Notes: a model not told the origin generated them from the letters alone. A DNA stretch of 64,000 nt from JAAELZ01 sp965223465 (GCA_965223465.1 OZ245025.1:2170001-2234000), one strand, 5' to 3'. Positions 7,936 through 16,951 are shown, counted from the stretch's first letter. Numbers and translations are program-made.

Positions 7936-9168
7936 ATGAGTGTAGGTAATAATTTTGTAGATTTACGGGTCACCCATGCAGGGACGACCGGCGATAGCGA
8001 GGAAAGCGTTTGGCCTGCATTTACCGATATCATGACTGTGGTCCTGATGATATTCCTCATATCACTGGTCGCTTTTTTAATTCGTAATACGCAGCTACTG
8101 GACGAGCTGCAAACCACCATCATCGAAAAAGATCAAATCTCGATTAGAGCGGATGAAAGCGAACAAAAAAATACGACTTTAGAAGCGCAACTGGCTTTGG
8201 TTCGAGAACGAATTTTATCGCTTGAAACCACGCTACAGGACGTCACTGCGAAAAAAACCACGCTGGAACAAACCCTGGCTGAGCGTGAGCAAACCGCGCG
8301 TGATCTGGAAATTGAAATTGCCCTGTTGACCAAACTGCGTGATCAGCTGAGTGACGATAACAGTGATTTGCTACAAAAACTTGATCTGAGTCAGCAACGC
8401 CTAGTTCAACAAGAGACCGAGCTTAGCGATACTAAAAACACCTTGAATGAAAAAATTAGCTTGTTACTGGCCGAAAAAGCGGGCTTAACCCTTGAGCGCG
8501 ATGAAGCCCAACAATCCCTGTCCGAGGAAGAAGCCAACAAACTGGAGCTCAACAGCCAGATAATTACCCTGACTGAGCAACTCAGGCTGATAACTGAAAA
8601 ACTGGATGCTCAAACCACCTATAGTGAATCACTGAATACCGAGCTAGAAGAGCGCAATACGTTGATGGCCGGGCTGTCGACCAGCAAGGAGGAACTCGAG
8701 CGAAAGCTACAAGAGCTGGCAGATGAATTTGCCCAGCTGCAAAGCCTATATGCCTCACGTGGCGCCCAAGTTATCGATTTACAGGCGCAAGTTGACGATA
8801 ACCAACTCAAGTATAAAAGCCTGCAGGAAGAATACGATAGCCTGGATGAAGAATACCGAAAACTCATCCGGCCTGCGCGCAGCACCGCAGGTAAATATGT
8901 GGTGGATGTTAATTTTACAATGCAAAATGGTCAGCCTGTCTACCGAATACGTGAACCCAGTCAAATTGAGGCTCAGACGGTTGATTTCGAGACACTGCAC
9001 GGAAAACTTGCGGCACTTAAATCAAGCAAGGGCCAGGATCTTTACACCAAAGTCATCATTGACGATAAATCGGGTGTTGGCTTTAACGAGGCTTGGACTT
9101 TCACCCAAGACATCCTGTCTAAATACGATTATTACTCCAGCGATTATTCCGACAACATCAATGAATAA
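7936..9168 (+). CDS. MotB/TolR-like membrane protein with long periplasmic coiled coil
   Basis: This 410-aa protein has a short cytoplasmic N-terminus and one membrane helix (about 32-50). The helix is preceded by the motif WPAFTDIMTVVLMIF, whose Asp31 sits where MotB, ZorB and TolR place their ion-carrying aspartate. About 260 residues of heptad-rich Glu/Leu/Gln sequence follow, an almost uninterrupted coiled coil. The last 90 residues form a small domain (VVDVNFTMQNGQPVYRI to TKVIIDDKSGVGFNEAWTF), vaguely like the ExbD/TolR tail. I see no OmpA-type peptidoglycan-binding motif. It is translated directly after the MotA-like gene, and its stop codon overlaps the mnmG start by 8 nt. Energised tethering or force transmission in the envelope is an inference. 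Confidence 0.78.
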   Translation: MSVGNNFVDLRVTHAGTTGDSEESVWPAFTDIMTVVLMIFLISLVAFLIRNTQLLDELQTTIIEKDQISIRADESEQKNTTLEAQLALVRERILSLETTLQDVTAKKTTLEQTLAEREQTARDLEIEIALLTKLRDQLSDDNSDLLQKLDLSQQRLVQQETELSDTKNTLNEKISLLLAEKAGLTLERDEAQQSLSEEEANKLELNSQIITLTEQLRLITEKLDAQTTYSESLNTELEERNTLMAGLSTSKEELERKLQELADEFAQLQSLYASRGAQVIDLQAQVDDNQLKYKSLQEEYDSLDEEYRKLIRPARSTAGKYVVDVNFTMQNGQPVYRIREPSQIEAQTVDFETLHGKLAALKSSKGQDLYTKVIIDDKSGVGFNEAWTFTQDILSKYDYYSSDYSDNINE

Positions 9169-11038
9169 CCAGCGGTTTGACGTTATTGTCGTGGGCGGTG
9201 GGCATGCTGGTGTCGAAGCAGCATTGGCTTCTGCGCGCGTTGGAGCACACACTTTGCTCATTACCCAGAATATCGGCACCATTGGCCAAATGTCCTGTAA
9301 TCCAGCGATTGGGGGTATCGGCAAAGGTCACATTGTTAAAGAAATTGATGCACTCGGCGGAGTTATGGCCTGGGCTGCGGATCAAGCAGGCATTCATTTT
9401 CGCCGACTTAATTCGCGTAAAGGCCCTGCGGTTCGCGCGACGCGAGCCCAAGCGGACCGTAGTCTCTATCAAACAGCCATTCGGACCGCGGTTGAACAAC
9501 AGGAAAATCTCGCTTTATTTCAGCAAGAAGTCGCAGGGCTGATTGTTGAAAATAACCGTATTAAAGGTATCCAAACTAAGCTTGGGCCCAGTTTACACGC
9601 ACCCGCCGTCATTATTACCGCTGGAACCTTTCTTGGCGGGCTGATCCACATAGGGCTGGAGCAATATCGCGGTGGCCGGGCTGGGGATGCGCCATCTGAT
9701 ATGCTGTCTGCCGGTTTACGAGATTTACCCTTTCGCGTGGATCGACTAAAAACCGGCACGCCACCTCGGATTGATGGAAAAACCATTGATTATTCGATGC
9801 TTGAACCTCAACCTGGTGATGAACCGAGGCCGGTGTTTTCATTTTTAGGGGATGCAGCGCAACATCCCAGGCAAGTACATTGCCATATTACTCACACCAA
9901 TGAACGCACCCATGAAATTATTCGTGGCGGCTTAGATCAATCACCAATTTATAGCGATGTCGGGGAAATCAACACTACCGGGCCACGTTATTGTCCCGCA
10001 ATTGAAGACAAAATCGTACGCTTTGCCGACCGAAGCAGCCATCAGATTTTCATCGAACCAGAGGGTCTAAACACCACCGAGATTTATCCTAACGGGATAT
10101 CAACCAGCTTGCCGTACGCAACCCAATTGGCGCTGGTGCATTCGATCGCGGGCTTTGAAAACGCGCATATTACCCGCCCGGGCTATGCGATTGAATATGA
10201 TTTTTTTGATCCACGAGATCTTAAATCCAGTCTGGAAACCAAAGCCATATCCGGCCTGTATTTTGCCGGTCAGATTAACGGCACCACCGGGTACGAGGAA
10301 GCGGCTGGTCAGGGCTTGATCGCGGGCTTGAACGCTGCGCGCCAAATCCAGGACAAGGAACCGTGGTGCCCCGGCCGCGATGAAGCCTATCTCGGCGTAA
10401 TGATCGATGATTTAACCACGCGTGGTACTCAGGAACCCTATCGTATGTTTACCTCGCGTGCTGAGTACCGATTACAATTACGTGAGGACAACGCTGATTT
10501 GCGTCTGACAGAAAAAGGCCACCAACTCGGCGTCGTTGATAACCAGCGCTGGACAGCATTTTGCGAGAAACGCGAGAGCATCGAAGCGGAAAAACAACGA
10601 CTCATGCATACCTGGCTACACCCAGAAAAAGTGGACCAGCGTCTAGTCACGGCGGTGCTTGGTGACCCTATTAAACGTGAACATAGTTTATACGAGCTCT
10701 TGATTCGCCCTAATATAGATTATCAATCCTTACTCACGCTGGATCCGTCTAAACAACCAATTGAGCATCAACAGGCGATCGAGCAAATCGAAATTCAGGC
10801 GCGCTATGGCGGTTATATTCAGCGCCAACAGGATGAAATTGCTCGTCAGAAAAAGCAAGAAACCACCAGCATGCCGGAACAAATAGACTACGCGCAGGTG
10901 CGCGGTCTGTCTAACGAAGCGCGCCAAAAGCTGAGCGATCAACGTCCTGCAACCATCGGGCAAGCATCGCGAATTCCGGGCATTACCCCCGCGACAATCT
11001 CTTTGCTTTTAGTCCATCTTAAGAAATATGCGGCCTAG
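9161..11038 (+). CDS. mnmG: tRNA uridine-5-carboxymethylaminomethyl(34) synthesis enzyme MnmG
   Basis: MnmG is the FAD- and NADH-dependent partner of MnmE in wobble-uridine modification. The true start is the ATG inside the end of the preceding gene: translation then begins MNNQRFDVIVVGGGHAGVEA, with the FAD-binding GxGxxG Rossmann motif at the N-terminus, giving 625 aa as usual for the family. The open frame extends much further upstream in frame, but that part is the shadow of the coiled-coil gene. Other family segments are GPRYCPAIEDKIVRF, FAGQINGTTGYEEAAGQG and TSRAEYRLQLREDNADLRL. The usual downstream neighbour rsmG is absent here. Confidence 0.97.
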   Translation: MNNQRFDVIVVGGGHAGVEAALASARVGAHTLLITQNIGTIGQMSCNPAIGGIGKGHIVKEIDALGGVMAWAADQAGIHFRRLNSRKGPAVRATRAQADRSLYQTAIRTAVEQQENLALFQQEVAGLIVENNRIKGIQTKLGPSLHAPAVIITAGTFLGGLIHIGLEQYRGGRAGDAPSDMLSAGLRDLPFRVDRLKTGTPPRIDGKTIDYSMLEPQPGDEPRPVFSFLGDAAQHPRQVHCHITHTNERTHEIIRGGLDQSPIYSDVGEINTTGPRYCPAIEDKIVRFADRSSHQIFIEPEGLNTTEIYPNGISTSLPYATQLALVHSIAGFENAHITRPGYAIEYDFFDPRDLKSSLETKAISGLYFAGQINGTTGYEEAAGQGLIAGLNAARQIQDKEPWCPGRDEAYLGVMIDDLTTRGTQEPYRMFTSRAEYRLQLREDNADLRLTEKGHQLGVVDNQRWTAFCEKRESIEAEKQRLMHTWLHPEKVDQRLVTAVLGDPIKREHSLYELLIRPNIDYQSLLTLDPSKQPIEHQQAIEQIEIQARYGGYIQRQQDEIARQKKQETTSMPEQIDYAQVRGLSNEARQKLSDQRPATIGQASRIPGITPATISLLLVHLKKYAA

Positions 11039-11096
11039 TCATATTGCGTAAAACACTAAATTTGATAATATTAAAGGCAATATAGTCATTTATCTA

Positions 11097-11125
11097 TTGA
11101 TTTTTTCTGATAAACGGCTTATTAT
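11097..11125 (+). promoter_or_regulatory. putative promoter of the kinase gene
   Basis: TTGATT (11097-11102) and TATTAT (11120-11125) are separated by 17 bp in the 145-bp AT-rich gap between mnmG and the kinase gene. A small GGGG/CCCC stem lies just downstream (about 11137-11149). This suggests the kinase has its own promoter rather than relying on read-through. Confidence 0.5.
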
Positions 11126-11183
11126 ATAAGATATACGGGGAACTCCCCTCGTTTTAGGTGGATAGATTAACACCGTCTATAAG

Positions 11184-12242
11184 ATGAAATTATTTAAACA
11201 GTCAGACAATTTAGCCAATACCAAGCTCGCCAAATCGGAGCGGGCAAGTAAGCGTATTGCAAAACGGTCTAAACGCGATCCGCGTGCACCGCTTGCTGAA
11301 AATACCGAAATTGATGGCTATCGCTTTGGCAAAGTATTGGGTAGAGGGAGTTTCAGCCTGGTTTACAGGGCGGTGGAAATCAGTACCAACCAAAATGTGG
11401 TTATCAAGGAGTATTTCCCCAAGCATTTTGCTGAACGCAAAGCGGACGATAAGATCGTTGCCTTTAAAGGTAAAAAACGCATTACCTATAACGAAGGTTT
11501 TAAGCAGTTTTACAGTGAAGCGCTGGCGCTGCGTAAAATCAGTCACCCAAACGTGCTGAGCACGAATAATCTATTTCGAGCCAACCAAACCGCCTATCTG
11601 GTTTCTTCAAACCATGATGGACGCGATCTAAGATGGTTCCTAAACTCGTTTAAAGAGCCCTTGAACCAGGATTTGATTTACAAGGTGTTTATGCCGATAT
11701 TGAGCGCGCTTAATTTCTTGCATAACGCGCAGCTTCTCCATTTGGATATCAAGCCCGCCAATATACTGCTCCAGCCGAACAGCGAATCATTGCTATTGGA
11801 TTTTGGTGCTTCCCAGTCGATGAGCAGCAGCAAACGCATTAATCAAATGCAGACCTTAACGCATGGGTTTGCACCGCCCGAGCAATATGATAAAAATCGC
11901 GCACTGGGCCCGTGGACCGATATTTATGCGGTCGGTGCGACCTTATATTACGCTATTGCCTGTAAACCGCCAGCCAAATCCAAGGATAACGTGGTCGCAT
12001 CCAGCTTGAATCTCAAACAGCATCAGGATGAATATCATTTATCGCTACTGGAAACCGTCAATCGTGCATTGTCACATGACGCGGCAGCGCGTTTTGAAAA
12101 CATCGATGATTTTGCAGTGGCCCTACTGAAAGGCTCAGATTGGGCAGATTTGGAAGACTACGAAACCAAAGTGATGGGTTATGACCGGTCGGCCTCCTCC
12201 ACCAAAAAATCACGGGATGAACTGATCCGTTCTTTCGCATAG
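11184..12242 (+). CDS. bacterial Ser/Thr protein kinase (non-RD, KEYFP type)
   Basis: A 40-residue basic N-terminal tail precedes a kinase fold. The glycine loop is GRGSFSLVY (53-61) and the ATP-anchoring Lys75 lies in VIKEYFP, with Glu112 in SEALAL. The catalytic loop is HLDIKPANILL (Asp188, Asn193), followed by DFG (206-208). The segment APPEQY replaces the APE motif. The HRD arginine is Leu187, so this is a non-RD kinase, which usually does not need activation-loop phosphorylation. The VIKEYFP signature recurs in bacterial kinases linked to type VI secretion and stress circuits. There is no membrane segment and no sensor domain. No partner phosphatase or FHA gene is adjacent, and the targets are unknown. 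Confidence 0.9.
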   Translation: MKLFKQSDNLANTKLAKSERASKRIAKRSKRDPRAPLAENTEIDGYRFGKVLGRGSFSLVYRAVEISTNQNVVIKEYFPKHFAERKADDKIVAFKGKKRITYNEGFKQFYSEALALRKISHPNVLSTNNLFRANQTAYLVSSNHDGRDLRWFLNSFKEPLNQDLIYKVFMPILSALNFLHNAQLLHLDIKPANILLQPNSESLLLDFGASQSMSSSKRINQMQTLTHGFAPPEQYDKNRALGPWTDIYAVGATLYYAIACKPPAKSKDNVVASSLNLKQHQDEYHLSLLETVNRALSHDAAARFENIDDFAVALLKGSDWADLEDYETKVMGYDRSASSTKKSRDELIRSFA

Positions 12243-12301
12243 TTTCTCCAACTCGTTTGTTTGTCGGCTATACTCAATAAAAATAGCCACGCGATTCAGT
12301 A

Positions 12302-13144
12302 TTGTCATATTCAACCCTTATATCCACCGAACATTTGCAACAAGCTTATGACGATTGCGTGGTCGTCGATTGCCGCTTTGCGTTAAATGAACCGACGCTC
12401 GGCGAAACCCTCTACTGGCAGGGCCATTTGCCAAAAGCGCGCTATGCTGATTTGGACAAGCATTTGTCCAGCCCCATTACTCCTACCTCGGGTCGCCATC
12501 CGCTACCCGATTTCGAGAAATTAATGACACAACTGGGACAATGGGGCATTGATAGAGATACCCAGGTTATTACCTACGATGATATGAGTGGCTTTTTTGC
12601 TTCGCGTCTGTGGTGGCTGATGAAAACCCTTGGGCATCAACACGTTGCCGTATTAGATGGCGGTATGCAAGCCTGGCAGGCTATATCAGGAAAACTAGAA
12701 ACCAATGCCCCTCAGGTATCAGTTTGCACCTACTCAGGGCAGGTAAACCGTGGCGCCTGGTGGGATGTTAGCCAGCTGCAACAAAATCTTTCTGCAAACG
12801 ATTGCGTACTGATTGACGTACGCGCAAAGGAACGTTTTGATGGCACAGAAGAACCGATTGACTCTATTGCCGGGCATATTCCCGGTGCCCTGAATATTCC
12901 CATCACCGAACTTTTAGACGAGCAGGGGAAATTTCTACAGCCCGGCAGCCTCCGTCAACAATACCAGCGCGTGATCGGCTCAACCATGCCAAATAAAGTC
13001 GTACATAGTTGCGGCTCAGGCGTGTTTGCCTGCTTTGGCATTCTGGCGATGGAAGCTGCCGGGCTCAGCGGTGCAAAGCTTTACCCTGGCTCCTGGAGCG
13101 AATGGATTCGTGATCCGAAAAGGGGGATCGAAACGAACACATAA
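12302..13144 (+). CDS. sseA: sulfurtransferase, 3-mercaptopyruvate type
   Basis: Two rhodanese domains are present in 280 aa. The first is catalytically inactive (VVDCRFALNE, TYDDMSGFFASRLWWLMKTLGH). The second carries the active cysteine Cys237 in the loop CGSGVFA. The CGSG(V/T) loop is typical of 3-mercaptopyruvate sulfurtransferases, whereas thiosulfate enzymes have CRKGVT. It would transfer sulfane sulfur from mercaptopyruvate to acceptors such as cyanide or thioredoxin in the cytosol. The frame starts with TTG; translation MSYSTLISTEHLQQ fits the family start, so TTG is accepted although no strong ribosome site is visible. Confidence 0.9.
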   Translation: MSYSTLISTEHLQQAYDDCVVVDCRFALNEPTLGETLYWQGHLPKARYADLDKHLSSPITPTSGRHPLPDFEKLMTQLGQWGIDRDTQVITYDDMSGFFASRLWWLMKTLGHQHVAVLDGGMQAWQAISGKLETNAPQVSVCTYSGQVNRGAWWDVSQLQQNLSANDCVLIDVRAKERFDGTEEPIDSIAGHIPGALNIPITELLDEQGKFLQPGSLRQQYQRVIGSTMPNKVVHSCGSGVFACFGILAMEAAGLSGAKLYPGSWSEWIRDPKRGIETNT

Positions 13145-13280
13145 TCGCTAGATTAAAGCCTACTCAGAAATTATATTTATCAATTGGCAAGCATAGAAAT
13201 GACCCGTAAAATAGTTGAAGGGCAGATAAATTTTTACACGCATGATAAATAATCACACGAAAATCCGCACTTCCCTAAAG

Positions 13281-13778
13281 ATGAATGAGCGCCGCAAAAT
13301 ATTAAAGTGCTTTGGACACGGCTTAGTGTGGACAACACCAGTTGTTACAAGCATCATATTGCCATCACACGCCCAGATTTCAGAAATCAACGCCCCATCT
13401 CCTCCTGCACCCATTAGTTACGCGCTCAGTTGCAATACTAAGCTTGATTTACTTGAGCTGGGTCCGGTGACTAACAATGAACAAACCTTTATACTCAACA
13501 TCACAAGTAGCGCCAGCGCTACTGCATCGGATGGTTCTCCAGTCAATACCATGCTCAATTGGACGATTACTTACCCGGGAAACTTTACCATGGCAAGTGG
13601 CGTGACCAACATGGTAAACGGTAGCGCTTCGATAACACATTCGGTCACCTTTAATTCGTTTGCAGAATTAATTGCTTATCCAGTAGATGTAAATGGCTCA
13701 GATGCCACCATCACATACCGGTTTACTGATCAAACGACTTATGGAGGTGATGTTGGAATCTGCGCGCCATTCGACTAA
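13281..13778 (+). CDS. small exported protein with RR-type signal, function unknown
   Basis: The chosen ATG gives 165 aa beginning MNERRKILKCFGHGLVWTT, then PVVTSIILPSHAQ, a twin-arginine-like signal ending at an Ala-x-Ala-like SHA|Q site. An in-frame ATG 39 nt upstream (13242) would add 13 residues ahead of the RR pair. The mature part is Ser/Thr/Asn-rich, predicted beta, with few charged residues and two cysteines. It looks like a small extracellular or periplasmic beta-sandwich protein, but no family was recognised. The gene stands alone between the sulfurtransferase and the convergent phoU. Confidence 0.65.
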   Translation: MNERRKILKCFGHGLVWTTPVVTSIILPSHAQISEINAPSPPAPISYALSCNTKLDLLELGPVTNNEQTFILNITSSASATASDGSPVNTMLNWTITYPGNFTMASGVTNMVNGSASITHSVTFNSFAELIAYPVDVNGSDATITYRFTDQTTYGGDVGICAPFD

Positions 13779-13816
13779 TTCAGGGAATGTGTCGCGGCCA
13801 ACACGAATACAAACCT

Positions 13817-13838
13817 ACGCTGTATAACTATACAGCGT
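13817..13838. repeat. 22-bp inverted repeat
   Basis: ACGCTGTATA and TATACAGCGT are exact reverse complements separated by two bases (AC). The element lies between the ends of the convergent exported-protein gene and phoU. A hairpin could form on either strand, but there is no T-run on either side, so a terminator role is weak. It could instead be a protein-binding palindrome. Confidence 0.55.
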
Positions 13839-13960
13839 GCTGCCTACAAAGATCTAGAATTCCTAGAAAATAAACTGGTATGCGCTCAGACTAACAGTAA
13901 ATTCAAGACCGTTAACAGCCAAAGCCAACAAGAATGAATTTCACAGCTTGTAATAGGTAA

Positions 13961-14674
13961 TTACAGTTCTTTCGCCTTAGGCAACCCCTCAAGATGGCGA
14001 ATATCTTTGCCTTTAACCAGGTACACGACGTATTCGGCGATATTCTTTGCATGGTCGCCAATGCGTTCAAACGCCCTTGCCGCCCACATAACGTGCAATA
14101 CACTTTTGATTTCACGCGGATCTTCCATCATGTAAGTAATCAATTGCCGTGTTAATGCATCGTATTCTTTATCTACTTTTCGGTCTTTTTTTGCTGCCTT
14201 TAGCGCAGACTTGACGTCAAGCCGAGCAAAAGCATCCAAAGCCTGACTCAGAACACGTAAAGACTTCTCGCTGATGTTTTCAAGGCTTACATAGTGCTCT
14301 GCTGCAACGCCTTGCTCACTTAGTTCCATCGCAAACACACCAAGCTTTTCCGCCTGATCACCAATACGTTCAAGGTCAGTAATCGTTTTGATTATTGAGA
14401 ATACCAGGCGCAGATCACTGGCAGCGGGCTGTCGACGCGCCAGAATATCAACACAAGCCTCGTCCATTTCCACCTCTAAAGTATTCACCTTAATATCCGC
14501 CTCTACTACGCGATGACCTAAATCAGCATCACTTTCTATCAACGCTTGGGTGCCGTCAATTACCTGTTTTTCTACTATGCCACCCATTTCCAGCACTTTA
14601 GAACGCAGGCCTTCTAGCTCTTCGTTGTATCGCTGTGAAATGTGTTGATTTAAATGTAGATTGTCATTACTCAT
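13961..14674 (-). CDS. phoU: phosphate signalling complex protein PhoU
   Basis: PhoU links the PstSCAB transporter to the PhoR kinase and keeps the Pho regulon off when phosphate is plentiful. The 237-aa protein is all helical with two PhoU repeats: YNEELEGLRSKVLEMGGIVEKQV with LERIGDQAEKL in the first, and ARAFERIGDHAKNIAEYVVYLVKG in the second. The (E/D)RIGDxA(E/K) motifs bind metal. It is the last gene of the pst run, 102 bp after pstB. Confidence 0.97.
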   Translation of the reverse strand: MSNDNLHLNQHISQRYNEELEGLRSKVLEMGGIVEKQVIDGTQALIESDADLGHRVVEADIKVNTLEVEMDEACVDILARRQPAASDLRLVFSIIKTITDLERIGDQAEKLGVFAMELSEQGVAAEHYVSLENISEKSLRVLSQALDAFARLDVKSALKAAKKDRKVDKEYDALTRQLITYMMEDPREIKSVLHVMWAARAFERIGDHAKNIAEYVVYLVKGKDIRHLEGLPKAKEL

Positions 14675-14776
14675 CTTTTATACCGTTGTTTGAAATCGTC
14701 TGTATACCAAGCACCTGTATTGCTCACCCATCCACCAATGCAAACCAGACTGTTAACATAGTTCTCCTGATCGAGT

Positions 14777-15613
14777 TTACCCAAAACGACCTGTGATATA
14801 GTTTTCAGTAAGCTCGTGGCTTGGGTTGGTGAAAACCTTATTGGTTTCCCCAACCTCGACCAACCGCCCGAGATGAAAATACGCAGTGCGTTGTGAAACC
14901 CTCGCTGCTTGTTGCATGGAGTGCGTTACGATGACAATCGCGTAATTTTGTCTGAGCTCGTCAATCAGCTCTTCAATGATAGCCGTCGCAATCGGGTCAA
15001 GCGCTGACGCAGGTTCGTCCATCAAGATCACCTCAGGACCAACCGCAATGGTTCTAGCGATGCACAACCTTTGTTGTTGGCCTCCGGAAAGCCCGGTACC
15101 GGTTGCGTCAAGACGATCTTTCACCTCGTCATACAAACCCGCCCTCTGCAAGCTGGTTATAACTATTTCATCGAGTTCACTTTTATTTTTTGCCAGGCCA
15201 TGTAAGCGTGGACCGTATGCAACATTATCGTAAATTGATTTGGGAAACGGATTGGGTTTTTGAAATACCATTCCGACTCGTGCGCGCAGCAACACCGGAT
15301 CGAGTTTTTTACTATGTATATCCTCTCCATCCAGCTTGATTTCGCCCGTAACCCGGCACACAGGTATGGTGTCGTTCATGCGGTTCAGGCATCTGAGGAA
15401 AGTTGATTTACCGCAACCAGACGGTCCGATCATCGCCAGGACTTCGCTCTTACCGATATCAATATTATTATTAAAAATAGCCTGTTCGTCAGCGTAATAA
15501 ACGTCAACATTTCTCGCTGACATTTTGACTTGCTCAATATCCAGTAAAGGCTCTCCGATGGTCTCACCCAGAACCTGATTAAGATCGGTATTTTCCAGTT
15601 TGCTCATATCCAC
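14777..15613 (-). CDS. pstB: phosphate ABC transporter ATP-binding protein PstB
   Basis: PstB hydrolyses ATP to drive high-affinity phosphate import through PstC-PstA. It shows Walker A GPSGCGKST, signature LSGGQQQRL and Walker B VILMDEPASALDP, plus the PstB-specific PNPFPKSIYDNVAYGPRLHG. At 278 aa it has an N-terminal extension of about 20 residues over enteric PstB. It starts 54 bp after pstA, across an unusual G-tract spacer. Confidence 0.98.
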   Translation of the reverse strand: MDMSKLENTDLNQVLGETIGEPLLDIEQVKMSARNVDVYYADEQAIFNNNIDIGKSEVLAMIGPSGCGKSTFLRCLNRMNDTIPVCRVTGEIKLDGEDIHSKKLDPVLLRARVGMVFQKPNPFPKSIYDNVAYGPRLHGLAKNKSELDEIVITSLQRAGLYDEVKDRLDATGTGLSGGQQQRLCIARTIAVGPEVILMDEPASALDPIATAIIEELIDELRQNYAIVIVTHSMQQAARVSQRTAYFHLGRLVEVGETNKVFTNPSHELTENYITGRFG

Positions 15614-15667
15614 TTGAATAGTCTCAATAATATTGGGGGGGGTTGGGGGTTGCCATTTCCGGTGCGA

Positions 15668-16921
15668 TCACCATCGACGCTCAAACCGTTTGCGTAAATA
15701 AATAGCCAATCCATTCATCACGCCCAGAAATGCGAGTAATACCAAAATTCCCGCTGCGGTCATTGCAGTGAACGTACGTTCGGGAGAATCTGCCCACAAG
15801 TAGATCTGCACGGGTAATACCGTGGCAGAATCCAGAATGCCTCCTGGAATGTCCACAATAAATGCAACCATGCCTATCATCAACAACGGTGCAGTTTCAC
15901 CCAGCGCCTGCGCCATCCCAATGATTGACCCCGTTAATATTCCCGGCATTGCCAGGGGCAATGCATGATGAAACACGGCCTGTGTTTTGGAAGCACCTAA
16001 ACCAAGCGCCGCTTCCTTGATAGACGGCGGCACGGATTTAAGCGCGGCTCTGCTGGACACAATAATGGTAGGCAAGGTCATTAAGGATAACACCAGGCCA
16101 CCCACCAGGGGCGTGGAACGCGGCACACCAAAATAATTAATAAAAATAGCCAGCCCAAGCAAACCAAATATGATCGACGGGACAGCCGCCAGGTTATTTA
16201 TATTCACCTCGATTAAATCGGTTAGCTTATTTTGTGGTGCAAATTCCTCAAGATAAATTGCGGCAGAGACACCGACCAACAAGGCCAGGGTAAATGTCAC
16301 CAATAGGGTAAAAAACGAACCCATGATTGCCCCTAGAATGCCCGCCTGCTCTGGTTCACGTGAATCTCCTGCAGTAAACAGGGTTGTATTAAACTTGGAT
16401 TTAATCCGATTGTCGGCCTGCAGGCTAGCAATCCATTTCCCCTGTTTTTTGCTCAGGCGGCCTTCTTTACCCATAGTCTTACGCCAGATATCGACTTGAT
16501 CATCTGCCTTTACCCATATAGTTTGATGGGTGCCCAACCAATCTGGATTAGCAATCAATAGATCACGTAATTGATACTGTGTAGCACTGGATATAATGCT
16601 ACGCAGTGCTTTTTTATCCTTACGCTTAGTCACCTCGGGAAACAGCGTATACAAACTATTACGTACTATTTTTTGGTAACTGCCACCCGCGATATTCTCT
16701 GGGGTCATCTCATCTATGCCCAACACTGCGGGATCATATTCAATATCAAGCTGAATCCAGCTTTGTGTAAATGCTGGTAGCGCTTTAATGCCGATATCCG
16801 ACAATAATGCCAGTAAAAACAAAAAACTACCCACGATGGCAAACGCCCCATAAAAACGAAATCGCTTTTCTTTCCGATAGCGTTTTTTGAGGCTGTGTTT
16901 AACTATTTCGGTATTGCTCAT
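15668..16921 (-). CDS. pstA: phosphate ABC transporter permease PstA
   Basis: PstA is one of two membrane subunits of the phosphate importer. The C-terminal 230 residues form the BPD_transp_1 core with the EAA loop (AALGLGASKTQAVFHHALPLAMPGILTG). The N-terminal TM (about 25-48) is followed by an unusually long periplasmic segment (about 50-195) containing GGSYQKIVRNSLYTLFPEV and a Lys-rich stretch, as in the long PstA forms of pseudomonads and marine gammaproteobacteria; E. coli PstA lacks it. It is separated from pstC by 30 bp and is therefore in the same transcript. Confidence 0.96.
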   Translation of the reverse strand: MSNTEIVKHSLKKRYRKEKRFRFYGAFAIVGSFLFLLALLSDIGIKALPAFTQSWIQLDIEYDPAVLGIDEMTPENIAGGSYQKIVRNSLYTLFPEVTKRKDKKALRSIISSATQYQLRDLLIANPDWLGTHQTIWVKADDQVDIWRKTMGKEGRLSKKQGKWIASLQADNRIKSKFNTTLFTAGDSREPEQAGILGAIMGSFFTLLVTFTLALLVGVSAAIYLEEFAPQNKLTDLIEVNINNLAAVPSIIFGLLGLAIFINYFGVPRSTPLVGGLVLSLMTLPTIIVSSRAALKSVPPSIKEAALGLGASKTQAVFHHALPLAMPGILTGSIIGMAQALGETAPLLMIGMVAFIVDIPGGILDSATVLPVQIYLWADSPERTFTAMTAAGILVLLAFLGVMNGLAIYLRKRFERRW

Positions 16922-16951
16922 TTCTAAATCAATCGATTGCTGGGTATTGGT

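Noticed and set aside
8723..9160. N-terminal extension of MnmG by about 146 residues
   Set aside because: The in-frame extension is the antisense-free shadow of the coiled-coil gene in another frame; MnmG proteins start at the FAD motif, matched by the ATG at 9161.
6873..9168. Zorya (ZorAB) anti-phage system
   Set aside because: ZorA has a long cytoplasmic tail and ZorB an OmpA-type domain; here the coiled coil belongs to the MotB-like partner, no OmpA motif is seen, and no ZorC/D/E genes follow.
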